Shown here: positions 1 to 7,082 of the stretch, one piece after another
Layout of the letters: the number at the start of each line of letters is the position of its first letter
Position numbering within the stretch: position 1 is the first letter of the stretch
Assembly: GCA_015655365.1 (NCBI GenBank)
Contig: JAATFE010000408.1
Span: 1 to 7,990, forward strand
Reading direction: 5' to 3'
DNA: 7,990 bases
Origin: Terriglobales bacterium
GTDB lineage: Bacteria > Acidobacteriota > Terriglobia > Terriglobales > Acidobacteriaceae
Translations under genes and position numbers: made by a program
Notes under the pieces: generated by a model
The model's input: the letters and a program-made list of their open reading frames with translations, nothing else
Database searches by the model: none
Told to the model about the DNA's origin: nothing

Positions 1-44
1 CCCGCCTAGGCCCCACGCCGCTGCACCGCAGAAGCTTTCATCCC

Positions 45-401
45 GTGGCGCAAACCGAGCTCGAATTCGACCGCTGCGCGCAGCCGGAACCGGCAGCCGA
101 AGAGCCCGAAGACCTTGTTCCCGAAATCGTTGAAGAGGTGAACAAGCCCCGTTTTGCCTGCCCCTGCTGCGGGTATTTGACGCTGGAGGCAGAGCCGCCC
201 GGCAGCTTTTGCGTGTGCGAAATCTGCTGGTGGGAGGACGATCCGGTGCAGTTTGCCAATCAGGACTACGAAGGCGGCGCGAACGCGCCCAGCCTCAAAC
301 AGGCCAGGGAACTTTTCAAAAACATCGGCGTCAGCGACCCCAAGCTGAAGGGCCACGAACGAGCGCCCCGCGCGGAAGAATTGCGGCTCACGCTCTTCTG
401 A
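45..401 (+). CDS. CPCC-family cysteine-rich putative metal-binding protein (possibly 5'-incomplete)
   Basis: Small protein of 118 residues from a GTG at 45. It carries the CPCC signature at residues 39-42, followed by Cys56, Cys58 and Cys61 in the segment CVCEICWWEDD, then DPVQ and GGAN with a SLKQAR helix. This order matches the CPCC family (cysteine-rich CPCC, Pfam-type domain), whose biochemical role is not established; the clustered cysteines suggest zinc binding, which is inference. Residues 1-36 form an acidic, Glu/Pro-rich extension not typical of the short family members. The start is uncertain: no convincing Shine-Dalgarno precedes 45, and the frame stays open without a stop to the left window edge, so the true start may lie outside the window. 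The gene converges on msrQ with only 28 bp between the two stops. The family call is fairly secure, the function unknown. Confidence 0.8.
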   Translation: MAQTELEFDRCAQPEPAAEEPEDLVPEIVEEVNKPRFACPCCGYLTLEAEPPGSFCVCEICWWEDDPVQFANQDYEGGANAPSLKQARELFKNIGVSDPKLKGHERAPRAEELRLTLF

Positions 402-429
402 TTTCCGCCCGTCGCTCGGACAGACCGCG

Positions 430-1041
430 TCAGGCCATGCGCAGTCTGCGCTGCTGTCTCCAGTCGAGAATGGGCCGGGCCAGCAGCAGCACGCCCAGGA
501 TTACGGTCATGGCGATCGGCGTCAGCACGCCGGGCTTTACCTGCCACCAATAGTGAACCACCCCCAAGACAGCGGCCAGATAGACCAGCTTGTGCAGGCG
601 GCTCCAGCGCTTGCCGCCCAGCTTGCGGATGGCCCAGTTGGTGGAAGTGGCCGCCAGCGGCAGCAACAACAGCCACGCGGCCACGCCTACCGTGATGAAG
701 CGGCGCTTGGCGATGTCGGCAGCCATGGTGTTCACGTCGAAGCCGGCATAGAGCGCGATATAAGTCAGCAGATGCAGCGAGGCGTAGAAGAACGCGAACA
801 ACCCCAGCAGCCGCCGGAATTTGATGAGCCAGTAAAGGCGCGGAAAGAGCTTGCGCAGGGGCGTGATGGCCAGCGAGATCGTCAGCAGCCGAAGCGTGGC
901 CAGCCCCGTGGCAAAAGTGATGGTGGCTGTGGGATCCGCGCCCAGGTTGTTGTTCACAGCGCCCCACACGAGCGCCCCCACCTGCCAAAGGCAGGCGATC
1001 CACGTCAGCGTCTTGAGCGAGATAAGGGTTGATCGATTCAT
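430..1041 (-). CDS. msrQ: MsrQ, haem-binding membrane subunit of the MsrPQ methionine sulfoxide reductase
   Basis: 203-residue inner-membrane protein of the ferric-reductase-like family (formerly YedZ). In the family it passes electrons from the quinone pool to periplasmic MsrP, which repairs oxidised methionines in envelope proteins. About six hydrophobic segments are visible, near residues 12-30, 44-61, 78-98, 117-134, 150-167 and 172-189. Family landmarks include LGADP near 33-37, RRLLGL near 76-81, and histidines at 90 (ASLH), 150 (RLHKLVYL) and 163 (VVHYWW), which correspond to the haem-ligand histidines of E. coli MsrQ. The length matches the family. The ATG at 1041 is the only reasonable start: an in-frame TGA lies a few codons upstream inside the tandem repeat, and the N-terminus aligns with known MsrQ proteins. 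No Shine-Dalgarno sequence is present because the repeat abuts the ATG. It lies 129 bp downstream of msrP, which supports a shared operon. Confidence 0.95.
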   Translation of the reverse strand: MNRSTLISLKTLTWIACLWQVGALVWGAVNNNLGADPTATITFATGLATLRLLTISLAITPLRKLFPRLYWLIKFRRLLGLFAFFYASLHLLTYIALYAGFDVNTMAADIAKRRFITVGVAAWLLLLPLAATSTNWAIRKLGGKRWSRLHKLVYLAAVLGVVHYWWQVKPGVLTPIAMTVILGVLLLARPILDWRQQRRLRMA

Positions 1042-1113
1042 GGTCAGCGAGTCAGCAGGTCAGCGAGTCAGCAGGTCAGCGAGTCAGCAGGTCAGCGAGT
1101 CAGCAGGTCAGCG
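1042..1113. repeat. Short tandem repeat, nine 8-bp units (16-bp higher-order period) abutting the msrQ start
   Basis: Nine contiguous octamers alternate between GGTCAGCG and AGTCAGCA on the + strand, giving a 16-bp period with no mismatch. The last base of the tract on the msrQ-coding side touches the msrQ ATG (1039-1041). Read on the minus strand every 16-bp unit contains two TGA triplets, and because 16 is not a multiple of 3 the array closes all three minus-strand frames. The + strand has no stop in the tract, which creates a spurious Ser/Gln/Arg-rich open frame. There are no unique spacers, so it is not a CRISPR array. Confidence 0.97.
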
Positions 1114-1134
1114 TCACTCGGAACTGACAACCAC

Positions 1135-1166
1135 AAGCTAGAAGCTATTCCTTACTCCCTATTCCC
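1135..1166. repeat. Degenerate 7-bp microrepeat next to the msrP stop
   Basis: Three contiguous heptamers TATTCCT, TACTCCC and TATTCCC occupy 1146-1166 on the + strand. They read on the minus strand as GGGAATA, GGGAGTA and AGGAATA. A second 7-bp period, AAGCTAG then AAGCTAT, occupies 1135-1148 and overlaps the start of the first. The msrP stop codon is only 4 bp away. Together with the octamer array this makes most of the msrP-msrQ spacer repetitive. Function unknown. Confidence 0.8.
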
Positions 1167-1170
1167 CGCT

Positions 1171-2142
1171 TCAAAAGTACTTTCGCAAATCCATGCCGTT
1201 GTAGAGCGACGCCACCTGATCGCCGTAGCCGTTGAACATCAGCGTGGTGCGGCGCTGGGCGTAGAAGGGCTGGCCGATACGGCGCTCCGTCTTCTGGCTC
1301 CAGCGGGGATGATCCACGTTGGGGTTCACATTCGAATAGAAGCCGTACTCGCTGCGCGCCTGGTCGTTCCATGTCGTCGGCGGGACCTTGTCCAAAAAGC
1401 GCACCGCCACAATCGACTTGGCGGACTTGAAACCGTACTTCCACGGGACCACGATACGGATGGGAGCGCCGTTCTGATTGGGCAGCACCTCGCCATAGAG
1501 GCCAAAGGTGAGCAGCGCCAGCGGGTGCATCGCCTCGTCCATGCGCAGCCCTTCGGAGTAGGGCCAGAAGATCGAGGTCGAGGAAGCCCACTTCTCCACC
1601 TTCTTATCGTAGTAGGAGAGGAACTGGACGTACTTGGCCGAGGACAGCGGCTCGCACTGCTTGATGAACTCCGCCAGCGAATAGCCTACCCAGGGAATCA
1701 CCATGCTCCACGCCTCGACGCAGCGATGGCGATAGATGCGGTCTTCGAGCGGGCGCAGCTTGAGCAGCGCCTCGATGTCGAAGGTCTTCGGCTTTTTGAC
1801 CATGCCGTCCACGCGCACCGTCCAGGGCCGCGTGGGCAGGCGGCCCGCGTTCTGCGCCGGCTGGTCCTTGTCCACGCCGAACTCATAGAAGTTGTTGTAG
1901 CTGGTGATGTCTTTCACGCTGGTCAGCGTTTCGCCGGAGGTGGTCAGCGGGCTCTTCACCGTCTCCAACTTGGTCCCGGCCTGTGCGCCAACGCGCGGCG
2001 AAAGCACCTCGGCCAGCCGCTCCGCGCCCAAAGCGACAACGGCGGCAGAAGCGGCTCCGCGCAAAAAGCCGCGGCGGTTCAGGTACTGGTCTTTGGGCGT
2101 GATGGCGGAGGAGGGAATCTCCGGTGGCTTGCCAATGAACAT
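1171..2142 (-). CDS. msrP: MsrP, periplasmic molybdopterin methionine sulfoxide reductase catalytic subunit
   Basis: 323-residue enzyme of the sulfite-oxidase-like molybdopterin family (formerly YedY). It reduces methionine sulfoxide in periplasmic proteins with electrons from MsrQ. The N-terminus has a twin-arginine signal, NRRGFL at residues 22-27, a hydrophobic Ala-rich stretch at 29-40, and a likely cleavage after AQA at 53-55. The molybdenum-ligand cysteine is Cys141 in [14 protein letters not shown], which matches the MsrP signature. Other conserved family blocks include [20 protein letters not shown] near 225-244 and the C-terminal [11 protein letters not shown]. The length is close to E. 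coli MsrP. The ATG at 2142 is chosen because GAGG lies 6 nt upstream and the Tat signal follows at the usual distance; the frame is open far upstream without an earlier credible start. Followed by msrQ on the same strand. Confidence 0.96.
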   Translation of the reverse strand: MFIGKPPEIPSSAITPKDQYLNRRGFLRGAASAAVVALGAERLAEVLSPRVGAQAGTKLETVKSPLTTSGETLTSVKDITSYNNFYEFGVDKDQPAQNAGRLPTRPWTVRVDGMVKKPKTFDIEALLKLRPLEDRIYRHRCVEAWSMVIPWVGYSLAEFIKQCEPLSSAKYVQFLSYYDKKVEKWASSTSIFWPYSEGLRMDEAMHPLALLTFGLYGEVLPNQNGAPIRIVVPWKYGFKSAKSIVAVRFLDKVPPTTWNDQARSEYGFYSNVNPNVDHPRWSQKTERRIGQPFYAQRRTTLMFNGYGDQVASLYNGMDLRKYF

Positions 2143-2357
2143 GGATGACCTCGGACGGGGAAAGTCCCGATCGCCTCTATTAGACACGAGTACGGGACGG
2201 GACGGCTCAAGATTTGTGACCGCGGCCTGGATTGTGGTTAGGAGATGTAAGAAGCTATAAAGTGCAAAAACTATAGGTGTATCCCACCTTAACCGCTGCG
2301 CACAAAACGCGCCGCGGCGAAGGCGGGGCACCCGCATTCGTGACACCGCATTCGTGG
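2143..2357 (-). promoter_or_regulatory. Permease-msrP intergenic region, probable msrPQ promoter region
   Basis: The 215-bp gap is more AT-rich in its middle (about 2210-2285) than the flanking genes, which suggests a separate msrPQ promoter here; this is inference. Visible elements: an inverted pair CTATA (2255-2259) and TATAG (2272-2276) spaced by 12 bp; a direct repeat CCGCATTCGTG at 2332-2342 and 2346-2356, ending just before the permease stop; and a GGGAC tandem near 2193-2204. No -35/-10 pair is good enough to name. A GC-rich palindrome with a short T-run (about 2306-2322 on the minus strand) could be a weak terminator for the permease gene. Confidence 0.35.
2149..2152 (-). promoter_or_regulatory. 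Ribosome binding site of msrP
   Basis: GAGG on the minus strand lies 6 nt upstream of the ATG at 2142. It decides the start, because the msrP reading frame continues open upstream through the intergenic region and into an out-of-frame stretch of the permease gene. Confidence 0.6.
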
Positions 2358-3776
2358 TTACTTCGAGGGGGAGTAAGGCCACTCGCCCAGCTTCCGGGCG
2401 CGAAACAGGTAGATCGCGGTGCCGGTGACGGCAATGCCGGCGGCCACGGCCAGTCCGCCCAGGGCGTGGCTGCGGTTCACCAGAATGAATACAAAGCCGG
2501 CAATGGCCACCAGCGGAGGCAGCGGGTAGAGCGGCATCTTGAAGGGCCGGTGCAGCTCCGGGCGCTGAATCCTGAGCAAAATCACGCCCACCTGTTGCAG
2601 AAAGAACTGGAGCAGGATACGCGTGACCACCAGCATGGTGATGACCTGCGCCAGAGAGAAAAAGCAGAACGCGGAGGCGATCAGGCCAAGCGCCACCAGC
2701 GAGCGGTGGGGGATGCCGTGCTTGGGATGGACGGCGGCCAGGAAGCGGAAATAGTTGCCGTCGCGGGCCGCGGCATAGGGCACGCGGGAGTAGCCCAGCA
2801 GCAGTGAAAACACCGAGGCAAAGGCCGTCCACACAATCAGCGCGGCCATCAGGCGGCCGGCCACGCGGCCAAAGGCGGACTGCGCAATGTCGGCCACCAG
2901 TTGCAGCCGCACCGTGGCCCCGGCAGCGACGTGCGACGCGGCATCGCGCATGGAGGGCAGCGCGGCCAGGTTCATGGCCACATAAAAGGCCGAAACAAAC
3001 AGCACCGAAAGCAAAATGGCGCGGGGAATGGTCCGCTCCGGTTTGCGCACTTCGCTGCCCAGGAAACAAATATTGTAGTAGCCCCAATAGTCGTAGGTGG
3101 TGATGAGCGTGGCCTGCGCCAAACCGCCCAGGGCCAGCGCGATCGACGAGGTGGGCGAAACCGGCATCTGCCAGCCGCCAGTAGCGGAGGCATGGGCAAA
3201 GCCGGAAACGACGACCCCGGCAATGGCCGCCAGCACCCCGGCAAACAGCACCCAGGCCAGCCGTGTCACGGAACTCAGATTGCGATAGAGCAGCGCCGTC
3301 ACCAGCAGGCAGGCGGCGGCAGCGGCAAAGTTCGAATAGTGCAGCGCGGGCCAGGCGGCCATCGGCGCGCCGTCCAGTCCCGGCCAGAACCAGGCCAGAA
3401 AACTCGACAGCCCGATGCAGCCCGATGCAATGGAGAGCGGCGCGGAAAAGCTGACCTGCCAGACATAGAGAAAGCTGAGCCAGTTGCCGGCCTTGTCGGG
3501 ACCATAGATCTCGCGCAGGAACGCATACGAGCCGCCGGCACGCGGAAAGGCAGCGCCCAACTCGGCCCATACCAGCCCGTCGGCCACGGCAATGACCGCG
3601 CCCAGCACCCAGGCCCACACCGAGAGGCGATAGCCGGCGGCGGCGATGACCAGCGGCAGGGTGATGAACGGCCCCACGCCGATCATCTCCAACATGTTGA
3701 AGGCGACGGCCGAGCGCAGGCCGACGCGGCCTTGCAAAGTTCCGTTGATGGCGGGGAGGCTTGAGGATGAGGTCAT
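2358..3776 (-). CDS. APC-superfamily amino acid/polyamine permease
   Basis: 472-residue inner-membrane transporter with about twelve hydrophobic segments, the expected topology for APC-superfamily permeases. The first helix has [12 protein letters not shown] near residues 30-41, the glycine-rich unwound motif of substrate binding. Later landmarks are [16 protein letters not shown] (72-87), [22 protein letters not shown] (233-254) and [11 protein letters not shown] followed by [11 protein letters not shown] (330-360), all typical of the family. The substrate cannot be read from the sequence; the GPF variant of the first-helix motif occurs in amino acid and polyamine carriers. Start: the ATG at 3776 is preferred over an in-frame TTG at 3830, because the extra 18 residues are not like the family and would cover the whole divergent intergenic gap. 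Its Shine-Dalgarno is weak. Divergent from the PIG-L gene; msrP follows after 215 bp. Confidence 0.93.
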   Translation of the reverse strand: MTSSSSLPAINGTLQGRVGLRSAVAFNMLEMIGVGPFITLPLVIAAAGYRLSVWAWVLGAVIAVADGLVWAELGAAFPRAGGSYAFLREIYGPDKAGNWLSFLYVWQVSFSAPLSIASGCIGLSSFLAWFWPGLDGAPMAAWPALHYSNFAAAAACLLVTALLYRNLSSVTRLAWVLFAGVLAAIAGVVVSGFAHASATGGWQMPVSPTSSIALALGGLAQATLITTYDYWGYYNICFLGSEVRKPERTIPRAILLSVLFVSAFYVAMNLAALPSMRDAASHVAAGATVRLQLVADIAQSAFGRVAGRLMAALIVWTAFASVFSLLLGYSRVPYAAARDGNYFRFLAAVHPKHGIPHRSLVALGLIASAFCFFSLAQVITMLVVTRILLQFFLQQVGVILLRIQRPELHRPFKMPLYPLPPLVAIAGFVFILVNRSHALGGLAVAAGIAVTGTAIYLFRARKLGEWPYSPSK

Positions 3777-3832
3777 TAAATGGGAAGCTCTATTCGAATC
3801 GTACACCGGGGGAATGTAAACTGACGGCAAGC
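3777..3832. promoter_or_regulatory. Divergent intergenic gap between permease and PIG-L genes
   Basis: Only 56 bp separate the two start codons (ATG 3776 on minus, ATG 3833 on plus), so the two promoters must overlap this gap or lie partly within the opposite gene's 5' end. No clear -35/-10 pair and no strong ribosome binding site is visible for either gene. Placement as a shared control region is inferred from geometry alone. Confidence 0.35.
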
Positions 3833-6733
3833 ATGAACTTCACCGAGAGACTCCATCGAGCAGCAACGGTTACGGCCTTGGCCGGTCTGATTCTGGCGGG
3901 CGCAAGCCCTCTTCGCCTTGCGGCACAAGCAGCGGCACAGCCGCCCGCAGCGGCCGCGCCCGTTTCGCTTCCCCCCTTCGAGGCCAGCGAAATCGCCCTG
4001 CCCCTACCTGAGGACCGCGGCCAGGCGGCGCTGGAGCAGTCGCTGCGGCGTCTCTCCACCACCGCCAGCGTCATGATGATCGTGGCCCATCCGGACGACG
4101 AGGACGGCGCGCTGCTGACCTATCTTTCGCGCGGCCTTGGCGTGCGCACGTCTCTGCTAACCCTGACCCGCGGCGAAGGCGGCCAGAACGCCATGTCCGC
4201 CGAGAGCGACGGGGCGCTAGGCATTTTGCGCACCAACGAATTGCTCAAGGCCTGCGAGTTCTATGGCGTAAAGCTCATGTGGGGCACGGAAGCGGACTTC
4301 GGCTTCTCCAAGACGCAAGAGGAGGCCTTTGCCCGCTGGAGCCACGACCGCGTGCTCTTCGACGCGGTGCTGGCGGTGCGCCGCGAGCGTCCGCAAGTCA
4401 TCGTATCGACCTTTGTCGGCGGCATCACCGATGGCCACGGGCACCACCAAGTCTCCGGCGAAATCGCGCAGGAAGTCTTCAAGGCGGCAAGCGATCCCAA
4501 GGTCTTCCCTGAGCAATTGAAAGATGGATTACAGCCCTGGCAGCCCCTCGCAGTCTACTCCATGGTTCCCTTTGCCCCGGTCACCGAGAAGGGCATGTTC
4601 GACTACGCTACCGGCAAGTGGGCGCCAGCCAGGTTCCACAACTACGTCACCGGCGAGTGGACCGAAGGCGTGCCCGCGACCGATGTGACGATTCCGGTGG
4701 GCACGCTGGACCCGGTGCTGGGGCGCAGCTATGTGCAGATTGCCCACGAAGGCTGGGGTCAGCAAAAATCGCAAAATGGCGGCGCAAATCCCACGCTGAG
4801 CGGACCGGCCACGGCCAGCTATCACCTGTGGGCCGTTACGCCCAACGCCACGGCTGCAAGCGGAGCCACCGCTGCAAGCCTGTTTCATAACCCCAAGGTC
4901 AACATCGATACCAGTTTTACCGGGCTCGCGCGCCTGGCAAACAGCAATCTGCCCCCGTGGCTTTCCGCTGGACTGCGCGAGATCGACACTGGCCTCAAGG
5001 ACTTCGAAACCCAGCGCCAAGGCCGGACCGGAACCGAAGTCGCGCACAAGCTGTCTCCTGTGTACCGCAACACCCTCGCCCTGCGCGCAAAAGTCGCATC
5101 GAGCGACCTGAGCGCCGTGTCCAAAGCCGGCCTGCTGGGGGAACTGGACGCCAAGATCGGCGAGTTTCAATCCGCGCTGAAGGATTTGCTGGGCCTGGAT
5201 CTGACCGCCTTCACCACCAAGGCCGGCGACACGGCTAGCGGCGGCCCCGGCGGACGCGGCAGCTCGGCCGACGAGATGCCGCGCAGCGTGACTCCCGGCG
5301 AGAAGTTCCAGGTGCGCGTTCACTCGACGCAGGCCACCACCGAAACCCGGCTCAGCCATGTCTGGCTGGAAAGCCACAACCGGGACAAATGGGAGATCGA
5401 GAACCTGACTGGAGACCTCGGTCCGGCAGTCTCCGTCGCGCCAGCCAACGACACGATTCTGCACGTACAGGCAGCAGCAAACGCCGAACCCACCGCGCCC
5501 TACTTTACCCGGCCCACTTCCGAGCAGCCCTACTACGACCTCACCCGTCCGGAAGACCGCGGACGCTCCTTCTCCCCTTACCCGCTCGCGGCGTGGGCGG
5601 AGTTCAGCTTCGACGATCTGCCCATCCGCCTCGGGCAAGTGGTGCAAACACTGCAACGGACCCTGGGGCCGGGCGGCTTCTATGAGCCGCTGGTCGTCAC
5701 CCCCGCCATTGGCCTGCGCATCGAACCCGAGGCACGCATTCTGCCCCTGGACGGCTCGGCCCTGCCGGTCAGGGTCACCGTGCACACCGAGGCGGCGGCA
5801 GAAGGCACGGTGGCCCTGGAACTGCCGGGCGGATGGCATGTGTCGCCAGCCGAGGCAAAGTTTCACCGCGACAGCGCCGGAGACACGGAGCCGATGATCT
5901 TTTTGGTCACTCCGGACAGAGTTGCCGCAGGCTTTTATGGCGTGCAGGCCCTGGCCCGCTCCGGCGGGCGCATCTACGAGACCGGCTGGCAGAGCGTGGG
6001 CTACACCGGACTGCGGCCCTACAACGTCTACCAAAAAGCCCAGTTGAAGACCCGCGCAATCGACGTGAAGCTGGCGCCGGGGCTACGCATCGGCTACATC
6101 ATGGGCACCGGCGACACGGTTCCCGAGGCCATCGAGGGGTTGGGCGTCACGCCTCACCTGCTCAACGCCGCGGAGTTGGCCACCGGCGATCTCTCCCAAT
6201 GGAACGTGATCGTCGTCGGCATTCGCGCCTACTCCGCGCGCCCCGAGTTGGCCGCGGTTCAGCCCCGCTTGCAACAGTTTGTGGAGCGCGGTGGCAATTT
6301 GATCGTTCAGTACCAGAGCGCCAGCTTCCCTGCCCCTCTGCCCCTGTCGATGGGCCGCACCCCGGAGCGGGTGGTGGACGAGCAGGACCCCGTCAAGCTG
6401 CTGGACCCCGCGCACCCGCTGCTCACCTGGCCCAACGCCATCACCGCAGCCGATTTCGACGGATGGGTGGAGGAACGCGGCCACTCGTTTCTCGATACGT
6501 GGGACGCCGGTTACACCGCGCTCACCGAAACCGCCGACGCCGGCCAAGACCCGCAGCGCGGCGGCTTGCTGATCGCGCACCCCGGCAAAGGAACCTACAT
6601 CTATGCCGCCTACGCGCTCTATCGCCAGTTCCCGGAGTTGGTCCCCGGCGCCTACCGCCTGCTGGCCAACCTGCTCAGCGCCGGTCAGTACCATGGAATC
6701 ATTGTCGGCCCGGTTCAAGCGCCGCAACCCTGA
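3833..6733 (+). CDS. Exported multidomain PIG-L/LmbE-family deacetylase with C-terminal GATase-like domain
   Basis: 966 residues. An N-terminal signal peptide (hydrophobic core about 11-25, likely cleavage near AQA 31-33) sends it to the periplasm or beyond. The PIG-L domain spans about 77-250: AHPDDE at 85-90 supplies His86 and Asp89 as zinc ligands and Asp88 as likely general base, and GHGHHQ at 201-206 is the counterpart of the HPDH motif with the third ligand. Such enzymes remove N-acetyl groups from GlcNAc-type sugars; the substrate here is unknown. Residues 360-460 look helical, a Gly-rich linker follows near 469-478, then beta-rich Ig-like segments (about 485-545 and 640-710), and a C-terminal GATase1/ThuA-like fold (about 750-950, with NVIVVGIRAY and RGGNLIVQYQ). 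The only cysteine is Cys141 in the PIG-L domain, so the C-terminal domain has no Cys nucleophile. Start at 3833 rather than an upstream TTG at 3761, since it begins the signal peptide. Confidence 0.9.
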   Translation: MNFTERLHRAATVTALAGLILAGASPLRLAAQAAAQPPAAAAPVSLPPFEASEIALPLPEDRGQAALEQSLRRLSTTASVMMIVAHPDDEDGALLTYLSRGLGVRTSLLTLTRGEGGQNAMSAESDGALGILRTNELLKACEFYGVKLMWGTEADFGFSKTQEEAFARWSHDRVLFDAVLAVRRERPQVIVSTFVGGITDGHGHHQVSGEIAQEVFKAASDPKVFPEQLKDGLQPWQPLAVYSMVPFAPVTEKGMFDYATGKWAPARFHNYVTGEWTEGVPATDVTIPVGTLDPVLGRSYVQIAHEGWGQQKSQNGGANPTLSGPATASYHLWAVTPNATAASGATAASLFHNPKVNIDTSFTGLARLANSNLPPWLSAGLREIDTGLKDFETQRQGRTGTEVAHKLSPVYRNTLALRAKVASSDLSAVSKAGLLGELDAKIGEFQSALKDLLGLDLTAFTTKAGDTASGGPGGRGSSADEMPRSVTPGEKFQVRVHSTQATTETRLSHVWLESHNRDKWEIENLTGDLGPAVSVAPANDTILHVQAAANAEPTAPYFTRPTSEQPYYDLTRPEDRGRSFSPYPLAAWAEFSFDDLPIRLGQVVQTLQRTLGPGGFYEPLVVTPAIGLRIEPEARILPLDGSALPVRVTVHTEAAAEGTVALELPGGWHVSPAEAKFHRDSAGDTEPMIFLVTPDRVAAGFYGVQALARSGGRIYETGWQSVGYTGLRPYNVYQKAQLKTRAIDVKLAPGLRIGYIMGTGDTVPEAIEGLGVTPHLLNAAELATGDLSQWNVIVVGIRAYSARPELAAVQPRLQQFVERGGNLIVQYQSASFPAPLPLSMGRTPERVVDEQDPVKLLDPAHPLLTWPNAITAADFDGWVEERGHSFLDTWDAGYTALTETADAGQDPQRGGLLIAHPGKGTYIYAAYALYRQFPELVPGAYRLLANLLSAGQYHGIIVGPVQAPQP

Positions 6734-6791
6734 GCATCGGCGCAGACGGAATCCACTCACGGCAGGATAGAACTCATTGTTAATAACTCGT

Positions 6792-6857
6792 GAATTCACA
6801 TGTTTTTTAACACGTACATAGCATGTCCGCATAATTTTGTTAAAAACATGTGAATTC
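6792..6857. repeat. Long imperfect inverted repeat, 19-bp arms around a 27-bp centre
   Basis: Left arm 6792-6811 begins GAATTCACATG; right arm 6839-6857 ends CATGTGAATTC. The arms are reverse complements over 19 positions with a single extra T in the left arm (six T against five A). Two further G-T wobble pairs extend the stem outward. The centre 6812-6838 contains a nested inverted repeat ACAT-AGC-ATGT (6816-6826), and a perfect palindrome GTGAATTCAC lies at 6790-6799. There is no U-run after the right arm, so a standard terminator is unlikely. It could be an operator, an RNA hairpin or a remnant of a small mobile repeat. Confidence 0.9.
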
Positions 6858-6867
6858 GTCATATATT
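6837..6867 (+). promoter_or_regulatory. Candidate sigma-70-type promoter for the porin gene
   Basis: TTGTTA at 6837-6842 resembles a -35 box (4 of 6) and TATATT at 6862-6867 resembles a -10 box (5 of 6), but the spacing of 19 bp is long. The right arm of the inverted repeat lies between and over these boxes. If used, transcription would start near 6875 and leave a leader of about 208 nt. This is a by-eye match only. Confidence 0.3.
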
Positions 6868-7082
6868 CATCAAACTCTGCGAGTCTATGAAACGAAAGCA
6901 GCTATGGGACAATTCCGCTCATGCGAGGTTGTTCTTCAGCTTTTATTGTTCTGCCTGCATCCCGATCACGACACATTTTGGTTTCATGTTGAAGGCATTG
7001 GGAATGCGGGAGTCAAAAGCGCGCGCGATCCAAGCGTGCGCAGCTACGATCCAACTTGATTCGAGAGGAAAAAGAGAGGCCC

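Larger units (their letters stand above)
6734..7082 (+). promoter_or_regulatory. 349-bp AT-rich intergenic region upstream of the porin gene
   Basis: No credible gene was found here. The region holds a long inverted repeat (6792-6857), a candidate promoter overlapping its right arm, and a leader of about 200 nt before the porin start. A small hairpin GCATT-GGG-AATGC sits at 6995-7007. CGATCCAA occurs twice near 7026 and 7047. Base composition of 6775-6990 is much more AT-rich than the neighbouring coding sequence. A 6-bp hairpin spans the PIG-L stop (6719-6743) but has no T-run after it. Confidence 0.6.

Noticed and set aside
266..1003. 245-residue minus-strand frame overlapping msrQ and the CPCC gene
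   Set aside because: The overlapping frame of msrQ has transmembrane segments and haem-ligand histidines; this one has no recognisable features.
1042..1113. CRISPR array
   Set aside because: Units are directly contiguous octamers without unique spacers, and no cas gene is present.
1171..3618. Single 815-residue minus-strand open frame covering part of the permease region and msrP
   Set aside because: Upstream of 2142 it is an out-of-frame shadow of the permease gene with low-complexity Arg/Gly/Ala-rich translation. The msrP part has its own ATG, ribosome binding site and Tat signal.
430..3776. Permease, msrP and msrQ as one functional operon importing methionine or its sulfoxide
   Set aside because: The 215-bp gap with AT-rich promoter-like sequence argues for a separate msrPQ promoter, and no sequence feature identifies the permease substrate.
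4529..6034. 501-residue open frame antisense to the PIG-L gene
   Set aside because: It is a product of high GC third-position bias; the opposite strand encodes a clear PIG-L protein with catalytic motifs.
6719..6743. Rho-independent terminator of the PIG-L gene
   Set aside because: The GCGCCG/CGGCGC stem has a 13-nt loop, spans the stop codon and lacks a following T-run.
6850..7059. Small + strand ORFs in the porin upstream region (69 residues from 6850; 51 residues from an ATG at 6904; 80 residues at 6887-7129)
   Set aside because: No good ribosome binding site, no family resemblance, and the longest one overlaps the porin start. A conserved leader peptide is not excluded but nothing supports it.
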